Assembly: GCA_023213315.1 (NCBI GenBank)
Contig: JAKCPI010009332.1
Location: forward strand, 20,952-84,951
Direction of reading: 5' to 3'
Source of the DNA: Euborellia annulipes
Lineage: Eukaryota; Arthropoda; Insecta; Dermaptera; Anisolabididae
Length of the DNA stretch: 64,000 nt
Below are positions 1-11,423 of this stretch, piece by piece. The translations under genes and the position numbers were made by a program. A model generated the notes under the pieces. The model did not search any database. It saw only the letters and a program-made list of their open reading frames with translations, and had not been told where the DNA came from. How positions within the stretch are numbered: the stretch's first letter is position 1; the number at the start of each line of letters is the position of its first letter.

Positions 1-469
1 TTAAAAAGATTAACTCTAATGAAATTGATCCAATGGCTGTTGGTAGGTGAACCTGCTATCTGTTGCTCCTGTTGATGCCATCATGCATGATGGAAGGGCG
101 TGACCGAGTGACATTCGAAAACATGCATGTCATTCGCCTCTTTGGATTAATAGCCGAGCAAGGGGAGGGGGGAGAATTGTTTAATTCTTTTCTCTCCTTT
201 TTGTAGTGTATTTTGTGTGGATGGATTAAATTTTGACTGATCCTTTGCAGCCACCCGGATCAGACCTCTATATTCAGGTGATTCAATATTCCATAAAAAT
301 GGATTTAAGTATATTTCATTTATAAATTGCAATGTTTTTTCATTTGTCCAATTCATATTTGTTTTTAATCTAAACTATTTGTAATTTGTTTTAAATCGAC
401 AAGCCAAACTTATCAAATGTAGTGTTTTAATGCAAAAGAGACCTCTAGTGGCGGAAAAGGGAGCTAAAT
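1..469. other. No gene seen; AT-rich sequence
   Basis: No supported gene. A short stretch near 245-275 (TTTGCAGCCACCCGGATCAG) is repeated in inverted orientation near 1045-1075, so this flank and the next 1 kb probably belong to one degraded repeat. Confidence 0.4.
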
Positions 470-672
470 GTTTGGGCAATATTGCCTTATTTTCGCTCAG
501 TCAGCGATATCAAAAAAACATTGCCGGCAACTAGTTGCAATGCGGGCCATATTGCGGCTATATTGCCGGCAACACGGATATATTGCCGAGCAATACGAAA
601 ATATTTCTGGCAATATTTCTTCAATATTGAGCAATGTTGCCCGGCCATATTGCCGGCAACACATTGCCGTAA
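470..672. repeat. Cluster of self-complementary TTGCCGGCAA motifs
   Basis: The perfect 10-bp palindrome TTGCCGGCAA occurs three times, at 521-530, 563-572 and 650-659, surrounded by many ATTGC/GCAAT half-sites. All frames through it are short and overlap in several registers, so they look like by-products of the repeat. It could be a small fold-back element or a protein-binding array; neither is proven. Confidence 0.6.
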
Positions 673-1940
673 AAATATTGCTCGTGTACAGGCCCCTTAA
701 GAGATATATTTTCTGTATATAGATATATAATTGAAATAAAAAAAATGCCCCCAACAAGGATCGAACCAGGTACTTGTTTTTGAGACTAGAGCTATATATA
801 GTTGCCCGACAATCAGAGGCTTTGACAAGTCAAAATTATTTCAACTTAAATAAAACAGGCAATCTTCAAAGTCGATTTTCTTGAGTGTTCTTGAGTAGTG
901 CATCGTACTGCTTTAGAAAATTGATGTCCAGATACTAATCTTCAAATCCTATGAGTTTAAAAACAATCGGTGACCCACCATCCTTGGGGTCTCCTTGTAA
1001 GTACAAAAATGGGGAAGACTCCAACTTGGTTAACCCGGAACCTGCACCGGTCTGATCCGGGTGGCTGCAAAGAAGAAGTCTCAAATTGTGCCTTTTGTGT
1101 ATCTGGAATGAGATTTTTTCCCACTTTCCTACCCCATGAGGAAATTCTGATAATGTTGAATTATTTGCGGCAAGCTGGACTCGAGCCCTAATTGTGTTCA
1201 AACTTCAGATCGGTTATCTGCAGGTTAAAAAATTTGAAAACCGGTTTAAACCGGGTTCATAGAAAAGTTCAAAACCGAAAACAGGTTTTTCAAAAAGTCG
1301 GTTTTTTTATGAAACGAAATATTGAAGTATTGAGAGAGGATAAGAGGCTGGATTTTCTCTCTTTATTCTTCCATTCTATCATATCCAGCTAACGAATTTT
1401 GCTAATACTAATTAATATTTTTCCTCATCTTCTCACACACACCTCTAAACCAGTCGATGGAATCTTAGAGACGATCTATTAGATTTCTAATGCAATACGT
1501 ATACCAGCTGCAAGGCTATTAATTTCTATTTCTCATTGATTTTTTTCTACAAAGTCTTTATGCAATCACAAAATTAAACATTCATATTGAATTCAAAGAA
1601 AATATTACTCAAAATGAATTAATTAATTTTAAATACTTTTAAAAGTAGGTATATATAAATTTGTTAAACGTAAGATAAAGTTAAAACCCCAATTGAAAGA
1701 GGGTGATTTAATAACAAGTTTAACTTTATTTTGATTTCATTACCCTTGAGCAATAAGAAAGGATTTAACTGAAAGATTGAGGGAATAATTAACCTCGTAC
1801 TTCTCATACTCTATAAATCTCGGTAATCCGTCCAAATCCTCGACTCGTTGATTTAACTGATATTAAAAAAAAAGGAATGAAAAATTCTAAAAAAAAAAAA
1901 AAAATTAATTTCAAAACACTAAGATGAGAACTACTTAATT
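673..1940. other. No gene seen; low-complexity AT-rich DNA
   Basis: Short frames near 935-1390 have no recognisable domain. The segment around 1045-1075 is an inverted copy of 245-275. From 1390 to 1940 the DNA is mainly A/T runs. Confidence 0.4.
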
Positions 1941-2100
1941 AAAAAAATCTGGTGTGACTGGTCGCACAGCCCACAACTTTTGATTACCGAAGTTGTGTGC
2001 TGTGCTTGTCACACCAGATTTTTTGTCTCGACAAATATTTAGTTTCCACCGATATAGATGTATTTTGAATTCAAGACATTGGAAAATATTTATATTTTGT
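1941..2100 (+). repeat. Family A, 5' hairpin end only
   Basis: Begins AAAAAAATCTGGTGTGACTG and folds back onto GTCACACCAGATTTTTT near 2005-2025. About 75 bp of the family A interior (CGACAAATATTTAGTTTCC, then AAAATATTTATATTTTGT) follows before homology stops. A 3'-truncated copy. Confidence 0.8.
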
Positions 2101-2157
2101 TAGATGTAGATGTAGATTTCTTCGATGGGGTGTATGTTGCACTGCGACCTCCTGGAT

Positions 2158-2559
2158 CTATTGTGACCCCCTTTTTATCATCCTCCTAAGGTGTAAGTCC
2201 CCGTTCAGACTATTCTTCCCAGACCGGTAGCTTCCAGAGAGCTGAGGCGTTTCTAAGGATGGAAGCTCCTTCGATGACAGACAATGTGCTCCCCATATTC
2301 TTCTTCTCTTGTGGATCAGGGCTTCACAATCCTTGAGGAGATGAGCTGGGGTCTCTTCTGCTGACTCACAGAATCTGCATATGTAAATTTCTTCCAGACC
2401 CAGTTTCTTCAGATATCCCCAGAGTCTGCAGTGTCCTGTTAAGAATCCCGTTAGTATTCTCAACTTGTTCTTACTAAGTTTCAGGCAATCCGCAGTTCTC
2501 TTCTGGTTAAATGTCCAAAGAAATTCTTTACGTTTTAAGTACGGTTCCCGGAGTTTCAA
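2158..2559 (-). pseudogene. Non-LTR retrotransposon ORF2 C-terminal fragment
   Basis: A 133-residue open frame resembles the end of ORF2 downstream of RNase H in I/R1/Jockey-group LINEs. Visible family signatures are LSKNKLRILTGFLTGHCRL followed by a cysteine/histidine block CRFC...ETPAHLLKDCEAL. Full ORF2 proteins exceed 1000 residues, so only the extreme C-terminus remains; no reverse transcriptase or endonuclease lies next to it. The last 35 or so residues look degenerate. The clade is inferred from motifs only. Confidence 0.75.
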
Positions 2560-2607
2560 TAGACAGACCCGGGTTCGGGTCTATAAAGAGGCAAAATTTT
2601 TTTTAAA

Positions 2608-2711
2608 GTCCCCCGGACTTGGTGTAGTTAGTAGCGTGCCTACCTTCTATACCGAACGTCACGGATTCGGACCACAGAGCAGTCCGATGATTTTATTTAA
2701 GGCATTTGGAT
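2608..2711 (+). mobile_element. tRNA-derived SINE, 5' part
   Basis: Starts CCCGGACTTGGTGTAG (box A region), has a degraded box B (GGATTCGGACC) and runs to GATGATTTTATTTAAGGCA. The structured body and A-tail are missing, and the sequence joins a family A hairpin at 2712. Confidence 0.75.
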
Positions 2712-2928
2712 GTTTAAAAAAAAATCTGGTGTGACTGGTGCACAGCACACAACTTCTCTTACCTTCGGTAATCGAAAGTTGTGTTCTATGCTTGTCACAC
2801 CAGATTTTTCGTGTCGACATATATTTAGTTCCCGACAGTTTTTCATCAAAATCTCGAAATTGAATTTTCGACATGAATCCAATACTTTTTCTCTATATAA
2901 TAACATATATAGGTAAGAGAAATTAAAA
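2712..2928 (+). repeat. Family A copy with large internal deletion
   Basis: The 5' hairpin (2715-2815) is joined near 2840 directly to the family A 3' end (TCAAAATCTCGAAATTG through GGTAAGAGAAATTAAAA). About 500 bp of interior is missing, so both hairpin ends stand side by side in a MITE-like form. Confidence 0.8.
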
Positions 2929-3621
2929 CACAGTAACCAAATTGAAAAACTTTCACTATTACGTACTCTTTTCACTCAATGTATTGCTATGGAATTTAGT
3001 CTTGTAAACAAGTCTTAGAAATCATGATTTTTTAATGCACTGACCCTTTAAAAATTTGTTTTCTTCACTTTTTAAAAGTATTTGGAACTGATTCATTTTA
3101 GAACTTGTCATTCATTTCATCTATTAAAGAACATAGTTTTTTAAAATAAGCTTATAATCCAGATATTAATTTGTGATTTTTTTTTTTTTGTATTATAACT
3201 TTGCTTTTAGGATTTTGGCCATTAGTTGGATGAATACGGAAAATAAACTTTTCCTTTATTGTAAACAAAAATATTTTAGAATAAAATGTCCTCTCTTAAA
3301 AAAAAATATATATAAAATATCTATTAGTTAATGAGAGTGAAGAATATTAGTTGTGCAGCTGGTGAATTTATTAAAGAGAAAACTAAAAAAATAAAAATAA
3401 AAAAAATAAAGGTGATTGTAGTTTAAAGAAGACTTTTCTCTCAATTGAGAGCTATTGAAATCATTTAATGAGAAAAAGTTTAATTAGTTTTATTAAAAAT
3501 ACTCGATGTTTTCAATAGCACATTAGGGAAGTGAAACTTTTACGCAAAAACAGGGTCGTTCCTGGCTTTGCTGTCCCCCCTACTCCCTCCTCTATAAAAT
3601 TGTGTTATTGAAATTTAAATC
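2929..3621. other. No gene seen; AT-rich
   Basis: Long A and T runs without a supported frame or recognisable repeat boundary. Confidence 0.4.
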
Positions 3622-3805
3622 AGTTGGATACCAAATGGCTTAAATAAGAATGCCTGGACCCCAAATAAATATATATTATTAAATAACGGTTATCGTCAAA
3701 GTCTTAAATGGCCTAAGTTGCCGAAAAGACTGTGTGAGTGTGAACGAGAAAAAAAGTGTGAGTGTTTTTATTAAAAAATAATAAATAAATAAATAAATAA
3801 ATAAA
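3622..3805 (+). mobile_element. tRNA-derived SINE, 5'-truncated
   Basis: Begins inside the body (TTGGATACCAAATGGC), then GAATGCCTGGACCCC, the GGCCTAAGTTGCCGAAAAG block, the GTGTGAGTG-rich segment and a tail that has become an (AAAT)n microsatellite at 3778-3804. Confidence 0.85.
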
Positions 3806-4023
3806 TTTTAATTTTTGGTTTCTAATGTAAACTATCATTCAATAATATATCTGTATATGCATATTCAGCCCCATATATGGCCCCATGGGGCTTGTGAATT
3901 TGCATTGTTGTTTAATGATGTATTTAATCGTCTGACGTCTCGCCCCCCCCTCCCATTTTATAAAATAATACAAAAAAATTTGAATGCTAAAAAATACAAT
4001 ATAAATTTGAATAAAATATTTTT

Positions 4024-4250
4024 TTGAACAAAATCGCCCAAAAAGTACTAGTATTTTATTGATATATATATTTTATATTTTTTTTTACTTTTTTTCGATT
4101 TTTTTAAAATTCGCTCAAACGATTTGGATTAAAATTCAAAAATCAATTCTTTTTTAGATGCTCTTTAAAATGTATATTCTCATTTTGCCCTTGAAATCTT
4201 TTGAAGCACATTTTACTCTTGGTACTATACATAGGAAAAATTTCATTCAG
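4024..4250 (-). repeat. Family A interior fragment
   Basis: Minus-orientation interior: AAAGTACTAGTATTTTATTG, then TTTTCGATTTTTTTAAAATT, then ATGCTCTTTAAAATGTATAT. A further decayed end (CGACACAAAAAATATGGTG) lies at 4690-4740, separated by unrelated AT-rich DNA. Confidence 0.7.
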
Positions 4251-6030
4251 ATTTTTCAAATTTAATTTCCGGCTCTTCCTTCCATAGAGCCAATGTTAAA
4301 TCCCTATGGAGATTTGCATGTTAATTTCGATTCAAAAGGGCGTCCCCTTTGGAACTTTTTACACATTAAAAAAATTTTTTCCACTTCCTATGAAATTTTG
4401 TATTTATTTACGATTCTCTATTGTGATAAAATGTCCAAATATGAGATTAAAATTTTGAAAAATAACCATAGTTTATTTCAAGCAGTCAACATTTAAAATA
4501 CACAGAGCCTGTGGAACAGGACTGTTTGAGACTTAATAGAATAAACATCCTATGCGCGATTTGTTTTTATTTTATTTCTTTTTTTGCTTTCTGAAGTTTT
4601 TTTTAATTTTGGTTGTGTGCAAAAACTTTTTTGTACTTATGAAATGCAAGTGGTCAGTCAAGTTAACTAAGGTGCTATCCTAAATATATCTCGACACAAA
4701 AAATATGGTGTGTCCATCACGGTGTACAACTTTCTCTTACTCGGGGAAACAGTTTTTATTTATAAAACTAGCAATAATATTCGCGCCTCCCCTTAGACTA
4801 GTACGCGCCTCCCTATAGGGAGGCCGCTTCACAGTTTGGAAAACGCTGCTCTATAGCAAGTAAAGAAGTTTCACTTGAAAATAAAATTGCTTTTCTGATT
4901 TTTCTTTTTATTATTTTCAATGGTTTAATGGAAAAATCTAATATTTTATATTTTAGAATAATAGTCTCGTAAAGATTTTTTCTCTTTTTTTTTTTATTTT
5001 ATACCTCATAATCCAAAGAACAAAATTATTCATTTTGTTTTTGTTTAATTGGATTTTTCTTTCTAACTTTATTAGCGATTAATTTGTTTAATTTTTATTT
5101 ACATGAACTGAATGTTTTATGAATTCCCTTTTATACTTATTGGCTGGTGCAGAATATTTCAAATAAAAAGGTCATTTTACTGACAATATGCTAGCAACCC
5201 TATTTTTACAAATTCGCTTTAATAATTCCATTAAAAATCTTTTGAAATAACGAAAATGTAATTATCAATTAAAATTGTTAAATTTCGATAAACTATGAAA
5301 TTTTATTTAGCTACTACACCCCACATATTTAACGGTTGATTAACAATAAAATGATTCATATTAAATTTCCAGTTTGAAAAGGATGAAATGATTTAATGCA
5401 TCAGCATCAACATCATTAGCCAGTGAGGTAGCAGAGTCCAGACCTTTGATACGAGCCTCTACATAATGTGCATTTTATTTTAATTCAATCTATAATGAAA
5501 TAAATATCCCCATTCAGGCGTAATTGGAGAGTATTTGAGAGAAATTTTAAAAAATTCTTGGCGAATGAATAACTATTTGGACACCTGCACGCGTGGGAGA
5601 GCGTTCCCCTTCCCCTCTCGTAGGAACATTATTTAATGACTAGCCGCTTGGCACTCATTGAACCCCCTCAGCTGGATCGGGCCCGCCTTAAATTTATTTA
5701 AGGTCTTTTTCGCGACAGAGGGCGCCTAGAACCCCCCCCCCTCTCCCCCACTTTTTTCTCATTCATACTCAACGCTCTCACACTTATTTTATCTATATAA
5801 TATTAATCACTGGAAATTTTTTTTAAAATTAAAAATTGTCCATTTTTTGCTCACTAGATGTGCACTTTTTACTTTAACATGTTATGTCTTAATTTCACTC
5901 ATATGAAACCCATAAGCTTACTTTGCCTCTCAATTCCTTCACACATTTTTTTAAAAGATTATTACAATATGAAATTTAGACAATCGAGGTACCAAGATAT
6001 AACATAAGAGATTCACAATAAATCATATTT
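4251..6030. other. No gene seen; AT-rich with GC-rich scraps
   Basis: No frame with a recognisable domain. Two GC-rich scraps, 4780-4850 (TAGGGAGGCCGCTTCAC) and 5580-5735, look like transposon debris, but I cannot assign them. Confidence 0.35.
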
Positions 6031-6796
6031 TTACATGTCATTGCATTGCCACAATATCCCATAGGCTCTACTAAGCCGTAGACCAGTGTTTCCCAACATT
6101 TGAAGTCTACGGCACCCCAAAGGTGCGTTGGGAATAACATTAGACACCAGGGGCACCTTTCTTTTTAATCCCCTAGCAAACGAAATTTTTTCCCCTTGCG
6201 TGAAAATCATTTTACCGTTTAATTTTTTCTTCTTTTTTTTGTGGGGAAAACGAAATTTTTTTTTTTCCGCCCTGCGAAATTTTTTTTTTTTCCTTCTGTG
6301 AAAATCATTTGAACTTTTTTTAGCAAAGCTTAATTTTTCCCGTCCTACCGTAAATTTTGCCGCTTCCGTTTAAATTATTTGACCATTTTTTAGTAAAACT
6401 TTATTTTTTCCACCTCTTTATTATTTTTTTTTTTTGTTTATCTAAATATCACGCGGCCCAAGGGTGCCGGGGCACACCGTTGGGAACCAGTGCCCTAGAC
6501 AATCTTGTTGGTTGCTGACTGCTTTTCTGTCATGTATTCTTATGTAGCACATTTCCATGAATTCTCTTTTTGTTCTATTCTCTTCTACAGCCAGTACTTT
6601 GACATCCTCCAAGTCTATTTAGTTTGAATTCTCACTGGCATACTGTGCAAGGGCGGTGTTGTTTTTGTTTTGCCTAACACTCAGGTTGTGTTCAGACAGT
6701 CTTACAGCTAAAGGTCTTTTAGTTTGCCCAATATAATATCTCTCTCTATTCAAATCCCTGCATGTTTTACATTGTACTCTGTATATTACATTGTTT
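6031..6796 (-). pseudogene. Penelope-like element, GIY-YIG endonuclease relic
   Basis: On the minus strand, from 6796 leftwards, a frame contains the GIY-YIG signature: IYRVQCKTC, then RYYIGQTKRPLAVRLSEH, then the helix with the catalytic-type glutamate (KREFMEMCYIRIH) and KAVNQQDC. This order (C-x2-C, YYIGQT, R...EH, E, N) is the known plan of the EN domain at the C-terminus of EN+ Penelope-like retroelements. One in-frame stop follows SENSN. A hAT element (6084-6492) splits the last residues; the frame appears to resume at 6083 and stop near 6031. The reverse transcriptase part is absent. A second, inverted copy lies at 9705-9831. Confidence 0.8.
6084..6492. mobile_element. Non-autonomous hAT element (hAT-1)
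   Basis: Left end CAGTGTTTCCCAAC and right end GTTGGGAACCAGTG are inverted repeats of hAT type. They are flanked by CCGTAGAC (6076-6083) and CCCTAGAC (6493-6500), an 8-bp duplication with one mismatch. The interior is T-rich and non-coding. It is inserted near the end of the Penelope-like frame. Related pieces lie at 36112-36246, 37386-37910 and 43305-43663. Confidence 0.8.
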
Positions 6797-6942
6797 TTAC
6801 TTTTCTTTTACCTCTATATATATGTTAATATATAGAGAGAGAAAGTATTGGATTCATGTCAAAAATTTGATGTCGAGATTTTGATGGATCTTCACGTTTT
6901 GAGGTCCCCTGAATCCAAAAAAGTGGTTTTCGCGACATGGTC

Positions 6943-6945
<3 letters not shown>

Positions 6946-6975
<30 letters not shown>

Positions 6976-7065
6976 TCGTGTGTGTGTGTGTCTGTCTGTG
7001 TGTGTGTGTGTGTGTGTGTGTCTGTGTGTGTGTGTGTGTGTCTGTGAGTGTGTGTGTCTGTGAAC
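6946..7065. repeat. (TG)n/(TCTG)n microsatellite inside family A
   Basis: About 120 bp of TGTG with interspersed TCTG and TTCG. Other family A copies have a short CA/TG or GTCTGTCTG run at the same internal position, so this expanded from a built-in seed. Frames rich in Thr-His or Cys-Val here are artefacts. Confidence 0.95.
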
Positions 7066-7512
7066 AAAATATCTCAAGAACGAAAAGAGCTAGAAGGCTG
7101 AAATTGTATATTTAAGTTAGGCACCCCCATGGGACGTGACACGAAGCTTTTGAACAAAATCGGCCCAAAAGCACTAGTACTTTACTGATGTACTTTTTCA
7201 GTTTTTTTCGATTTTCTCAAAATTTGCTCCAACGATTTTTTTTTTAAATTCAAAAATCAATTATTTTTTAGATTCTCTTTAAAATGTATATTCTCATTTT
7301 GTGATTGAAATCTTCTGAAGACCTCTTTACTCTTGTACTCCATAGAAAAGATAGGAGAAATGGTTGCCATGCTAACAAAATATAAATATTTTCCCATACT
7401 TATAAATTTTATATCTTGAAAATCTAATGTACCGTACTGTCGGAAACTAAATACATGTCGACACAAAAAATCTGGTGTGACAAGCACAGTACACAACTTT
7501 CATTTACCGAAG

Positions 7513-9539
7513 GGGTCTATCCATATCAAGTGATACAGAAAAAAAATAATTGGTCGCTCGACCATTTTGTAAAAAATAATATTTTTTTCCTAGATTCCTA
7601 CATTATTTCTGAGTTCAAAAGTGATTTTAAAAATTTTTTATCTCTTTTGGTACTGCTACGGCGGCCATTTTTGTTTTGCAAAACGCGCTAATTTTGGCGT
7701 ATTTAAGGGTTTGCGTTAACTTGTATAACTCAGAAACCATTAATTCTAGAGTGATGAAACAAAAACCATTTTAATCGGGAAGAAACAGCCTAAATATTAT
7801 CTCTAGTACATATTTACTGAAATATGGATCAAAAACAGTCTGCAACCCAATCAACATTGGGGTAAGAAAACGGAAAAATTTCAATTTTTGAAGGCATATT
7901 ACCTTTGGAAAGAATACAATCTCAGGCTTGATTTTTTTTTTCTCTGTAGCTATACACTAGTACTGCATGTATTTTAAATATCAACCCTGAGACTTAATTC
8001 CTTTAAGAGCTACAAATTTTTAAAAACTGAAATTTTTCAAAAAATCCAAACTTTGAGCCTCAATATCTTTGTTGGGACAAAGTTTAAAAATCTGAAATTT
8101 TTACCACCAAACCCTCTTATGGTTGTTATACTGCTGTATAAATTTCATCTTTGAGATTTTGTTTTAAGCCAAGTTACAATATCATGAAAATCACAAAAAA
8201 CCCTTAAGCTCGGCCAATACCTCTAGTACTGTAGATAGCTTAGATTAAGTTCCAGGTGTAGGCAATTATTTTACTTAATGTAAACTTAACCTATTTAAAT
8301 GTAATGTCTTGCTTTTGATGTAAAATAATATGAATTTTTGAAATTTTAAATAACTTTATCACGTTATTTTCAGGTTTACAAAAAAAAAAAAACTTTGTAC
8401 ATTTATTCAATTTTTCTGGCTTATTTATAAATTTCATTTTAATAAAGAATATTAAAAATTACACATTTTCTTCATAATCAGTTGCTAGTGAGGTTATGAA
8501 GCACTTAACATTACTACTGTTCGGTACAGGAATAAAACACTAACCAGTAAAAAATAATTTGTACATATTTCTATGTCAAGAAAACAGTGTGTGTTTGTGT
8601 AATTTTTAATATTCTTTATGAAAATGAAATTTATAAATAAGCCAGAAAAATTGAATAAATGTACAAAGTTTTTTTTTTTTGTAAACCTGAAAATAACGTG
8701 ATAAAGTTATTTTAAAATTTCAAAAATTCATATTATTTTACATCAAAAGCAAGACATTACATTTAAATAGGTTAAGTTTACATTAAGTAAAATAATTGCC
8801 TACACCTGGAACTTAATCTAAGCTATCTACAGTACTAGAGGTATTGGCCGAGCTTAAGGGTTTTTTGTGATTTTCATGATATTGTAACTTGGCTTAAAAC
8901 AAAATCTCAAGGATGAAATTTATACAGCAGTATAACAACCATAAGAGGGTTTGCTGGTAAAATTTCAGATTTTTAAACTTTGTCCCAACAAAGATATTGA
9001 GGCTCAAAGTTTGGATTTTTTGAAAAATTTCAGTTTTTAAAAATTTGTAGCTCTTAAAGGAATTAAGTCTCAGGGTTGATATTTAAAATACATGCAGTAC
9101 TAGTGTATAGCTACAGACAAAAAAAAAAATCAAGCCTGAGATTGTATTCTTTCCAAAGGTAATATGCCTTCAAAAATTGAAATTTTTCCGTTTTCTTACC
9201 CCAATGTTGATTGGGTTGCAGACTGTTTTTGATCCATATTTCAGTAAATATGTACTGGAGATAATATTTAGGCTGTTTCTTCCTGATTAAAATGGTTTTT
9301 GTTTCATCACTCTAGAATTAATGGTTTCTGAGTTATACAAGTTAACGCAAACCCTTAAATACGCCAAAATTAGCGCGTTTTGCAAAACAAAAATGGTCGC
9401 CGTAGCAGTACCAAAAGAGATAAAAAATTTTTAAAATCACTTTGAACTCAGAAATAATGTAGGAATCTAGGAAAAAAATATTATTTTTTTACAAAATGGT
9501 CGAGCGACCCCTGCTGTATCACTTGAAATGGATAGACCC
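7513..9539. mobile_element. Giant palindromic element 1 (2.0 kb)
   Basis: Two arms of about 945 bp (7513-8464 and 8597-9539) are near-perfect reverse complements around a loop of about 130 bp. The ends are GGGTCTATCCAT and ATGGATAGACCC. It interrupts the family A hairpin exactly and is flanked by the 4-bp repeat GAAG (7509-7512, 9540-9543), a target-site duplication. No frame beyond short chance ORFs. It fits a fold-back or MITE-type DNA transposon; the superfamily is not determined. Element 26303-28214 has the same design (GGGT ends, 4-bp duplication, arms of about 940 bp). Confidence 0.85.
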
Positions 9540-9704
9540 GAAGGTAAGAGAAAGTTGTGTGCTGTGCGACCAGTCACACCAGATTTTTTCTTTGACAGGT
9601 GTTTTACATTTATTATTGTACAGATAATTAAGGTTATTAAGAGGTTTCATTTCTAATGTAACATTGTATGGATTAAATATTTTTTTGTTCTTATCGTAAA
9701 GAAA

Positions 9705-9831
9705 AAAACAATGCAATATACAGAGTACAATGTAAAACATGTAGGGATTTGAATAGAGAGAGATATTATATTGGGCAAACTAAAGACCTTTAGCTGTAAG
9801 ACTGTCTGAACACAACCTGAGTGTTAGGCAA
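9705..9831 (+). pseudogene. Penelope-like GIY-YIG fragment, inverted partner
   Basis: Plus-strand copy of the endonuclease start: AIYRVQCKTC then NRERYYIGQTK, after which a missing A causes a frameshift and a stop. The DNA match to the 6675-6796 copy continues to about 9831. Together they form an inverted pair around the family A copy. The 9591-9704 flank may be further upstream Penelope sequence. Confidence 0.75.
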
Positions 9832-9833
9832 AT

Positions 9834-9900
9834 CGCACGAAATGTGTGTGAGTGGGAGTGTGAATGAGAAAAAAGTGTGAGTGTTTTTATAAAAAAAAAA
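9834..9900 (+). mobile_element. SINE 3' tail fragment
   Basis: Only the GTGTGAGTG-rich end, GAATGAGAAAAAAGTGTGAG and an A-run remain, directly abutting the Penelope fragment. Confidence 0.7.
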
Positions 9901-10215
9901 TCTTTTCTCCATTGTTTTAATATCCGAAATGAATGCAAAAATAAAATAAAAAAAAAAGAAGCTTCTAGATATTTGATTCAATTAAAAATGTTTACTGGAA
10001 TCTTTCAGATACCCCTCTTCTGCCCTTTGAGGGTTAAAAACACCCTTCTTTTATAGTCTCGTGGCAACGGATAAATTTAATTATCCGGTGAGTGCTGGGG
10101 CTCTTTTGTTTCACTTAAGGCATTCACCATCTGTGAATATTCTTCTTGCCACGCTAATAAAATCGTCAACTGTTTTTGTAACACTTAACGTATTATTTTC
10201 GTAACGTTAGAATGG

Positions 10216-10690
10216 ATGATATATTTAATAACCATGAATATCGTATATTTTTCGTTATCTAGAATAGGGTGTAATATACTTTTTGGTTTTAAAGGTGAAA
10301 AAAAAAAAAAACGAGAGATAGAAGAAGAGAGAAAGGAGAGTTTTACATTTAAAAGTCAAAAAGCGTTACTCGAGGCTGCGGTCGCGGGGGCAACTGTATT
10401 TGCATATTAATAACAAGGTTATGGAAATGCAATTAGGGTGATATTTGCGAGCGGCCGCCGCCCCATTTGCTCGATCGTATCCAGCCTCCCTTGTCTGGAT
10501 CACAAGCAACCGGGCGGGAGGAGCAAACAATACCCCAGGTCAAGTAACAGATATCCGTGGCCATATTAAGCCTATAGTAGTACTTGAACGCGCGCAAAAC
10601 ATTTGAATTTTAAATGTTTGCCGTTATCAAATATTCATGCCCCTTCCGTTTACAGACTACTACAGCTATAGTCAGAACTGCTCTTGTGTG
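10216..10690. promoter_or_regulatory. Single-copy-looking island, possible enhancer
   Basis: More balanced base composition than its surroundings and no match to any repeat in this window. It contains an octamer-like ATTTGCATATTAAT, AACAAGG, AATGCAATTAG, a GCGGCCGCCGCC block and CAGGTCAAG. Short frames here have no recognisable domain. A conserved non-coding element is one explanation, inferred from composition and motifs only. Confidence 0.25.
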
Positions 10691-10915
10691 TTGGTCTTAT
10701 TGTCCACAAACCGGAAATTCCAAAATGGGATGCTTTTTTTTTTTTTTTTTTAATATTTCTCATTCAATATTTTGATAGGTTTTTCAATAAAATGCAAATC
10801 TCAATAACTTTGTTTATTTGATAAAAAAAAAAAAAAAAAAAAATAGAGGATAAAAACGATCGATGTTTTAGTTTAGATTTATTTTGATTTCTCTTAATAA
10901 TAGTAACGAGAATAT

Positions 10916-11423
10916 ACTTTTACTTTCTCTTACCTCTATATATGTTAATATATAGAGAGATAGAAAGTATTGGATCCATGTCAAAAATTCGATGTCAAAA
11001 TTTTGATGGATATACACGTTTTGAGGTGCCCTGAATACAAAAAAAATTTTCGCGACATGGTCTGTCTGTGTTCAATTTTAAGCATGAAGGAATTGAGCTA
11101 TAAGGCTGAAATTTTATATTTAAGTTAGGCACCCCTCTGGCACGTGGCATGAAGCTTTTGAATAAAATCGGCCAAAAAGTACTAGTACTTTACTGATGTA
11201 CTTTTTCACTTTTTTTCGATTTTTTTTAAATTCGTTTTAAGGATTTTGATTAAAATTCAAAAATCAATTATTTTTTTAGATGTTTTTTAAAATGTATATT
11301 CTCATTTTGTCCTTGAAATCTTCTGAAGCACTCTTTACTCTTGTAATTCATAGGAGAGATAGGAGAAATGGTTGCCATAGTAATAAAAGATAAATATTTT
11401 TCCATGTTTATAAATTTTACATG
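10916..11423 (-). repeat. Family A copy, 5' end missing
   Basis: Begins with the 3' hairpin (TTTACTTTCTCTTACC... AGAGAGATAGAAAGTATTGG), runs through GTCTGTCTGTG, the AGTACTAGTACT palindrome and the GGTTGCCAT block, and stops at ATAAATTTTACAT where a SINE starts. Confidence 0.85.

Larger units (their letters stand above)
6797..9590 (-). repeat. Family A copy split by a 2-kb palindrome
   Basis: Minus-oriented, nearly complete family A: the 3' hairpin (TACTTTTCTTTTACC...) begins at 6797, then TG microsatellite, interior, and the 5' hairpin ending CAGTCACACCAGATTTTTT near 9588. The 5' hairpin is interrupted at its loop by the palindromic element 7513-9539. Inverted Penelope endonuclease fragments lie on both sides. 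Confidence 0.8.

Noticed and set aside
6825..7077. Open frames rich in Thr-His or Cys-Val on both strands
   Set aside because: Pure translation of the TG/CA microsatellite inside family A.
7513..9539. Assembly artefact as the explanation of the palindrome
   Set aside because: The exact 4-bp duplication and clean split of a known hairpin argue for a real insertion, although long reads would settle it.
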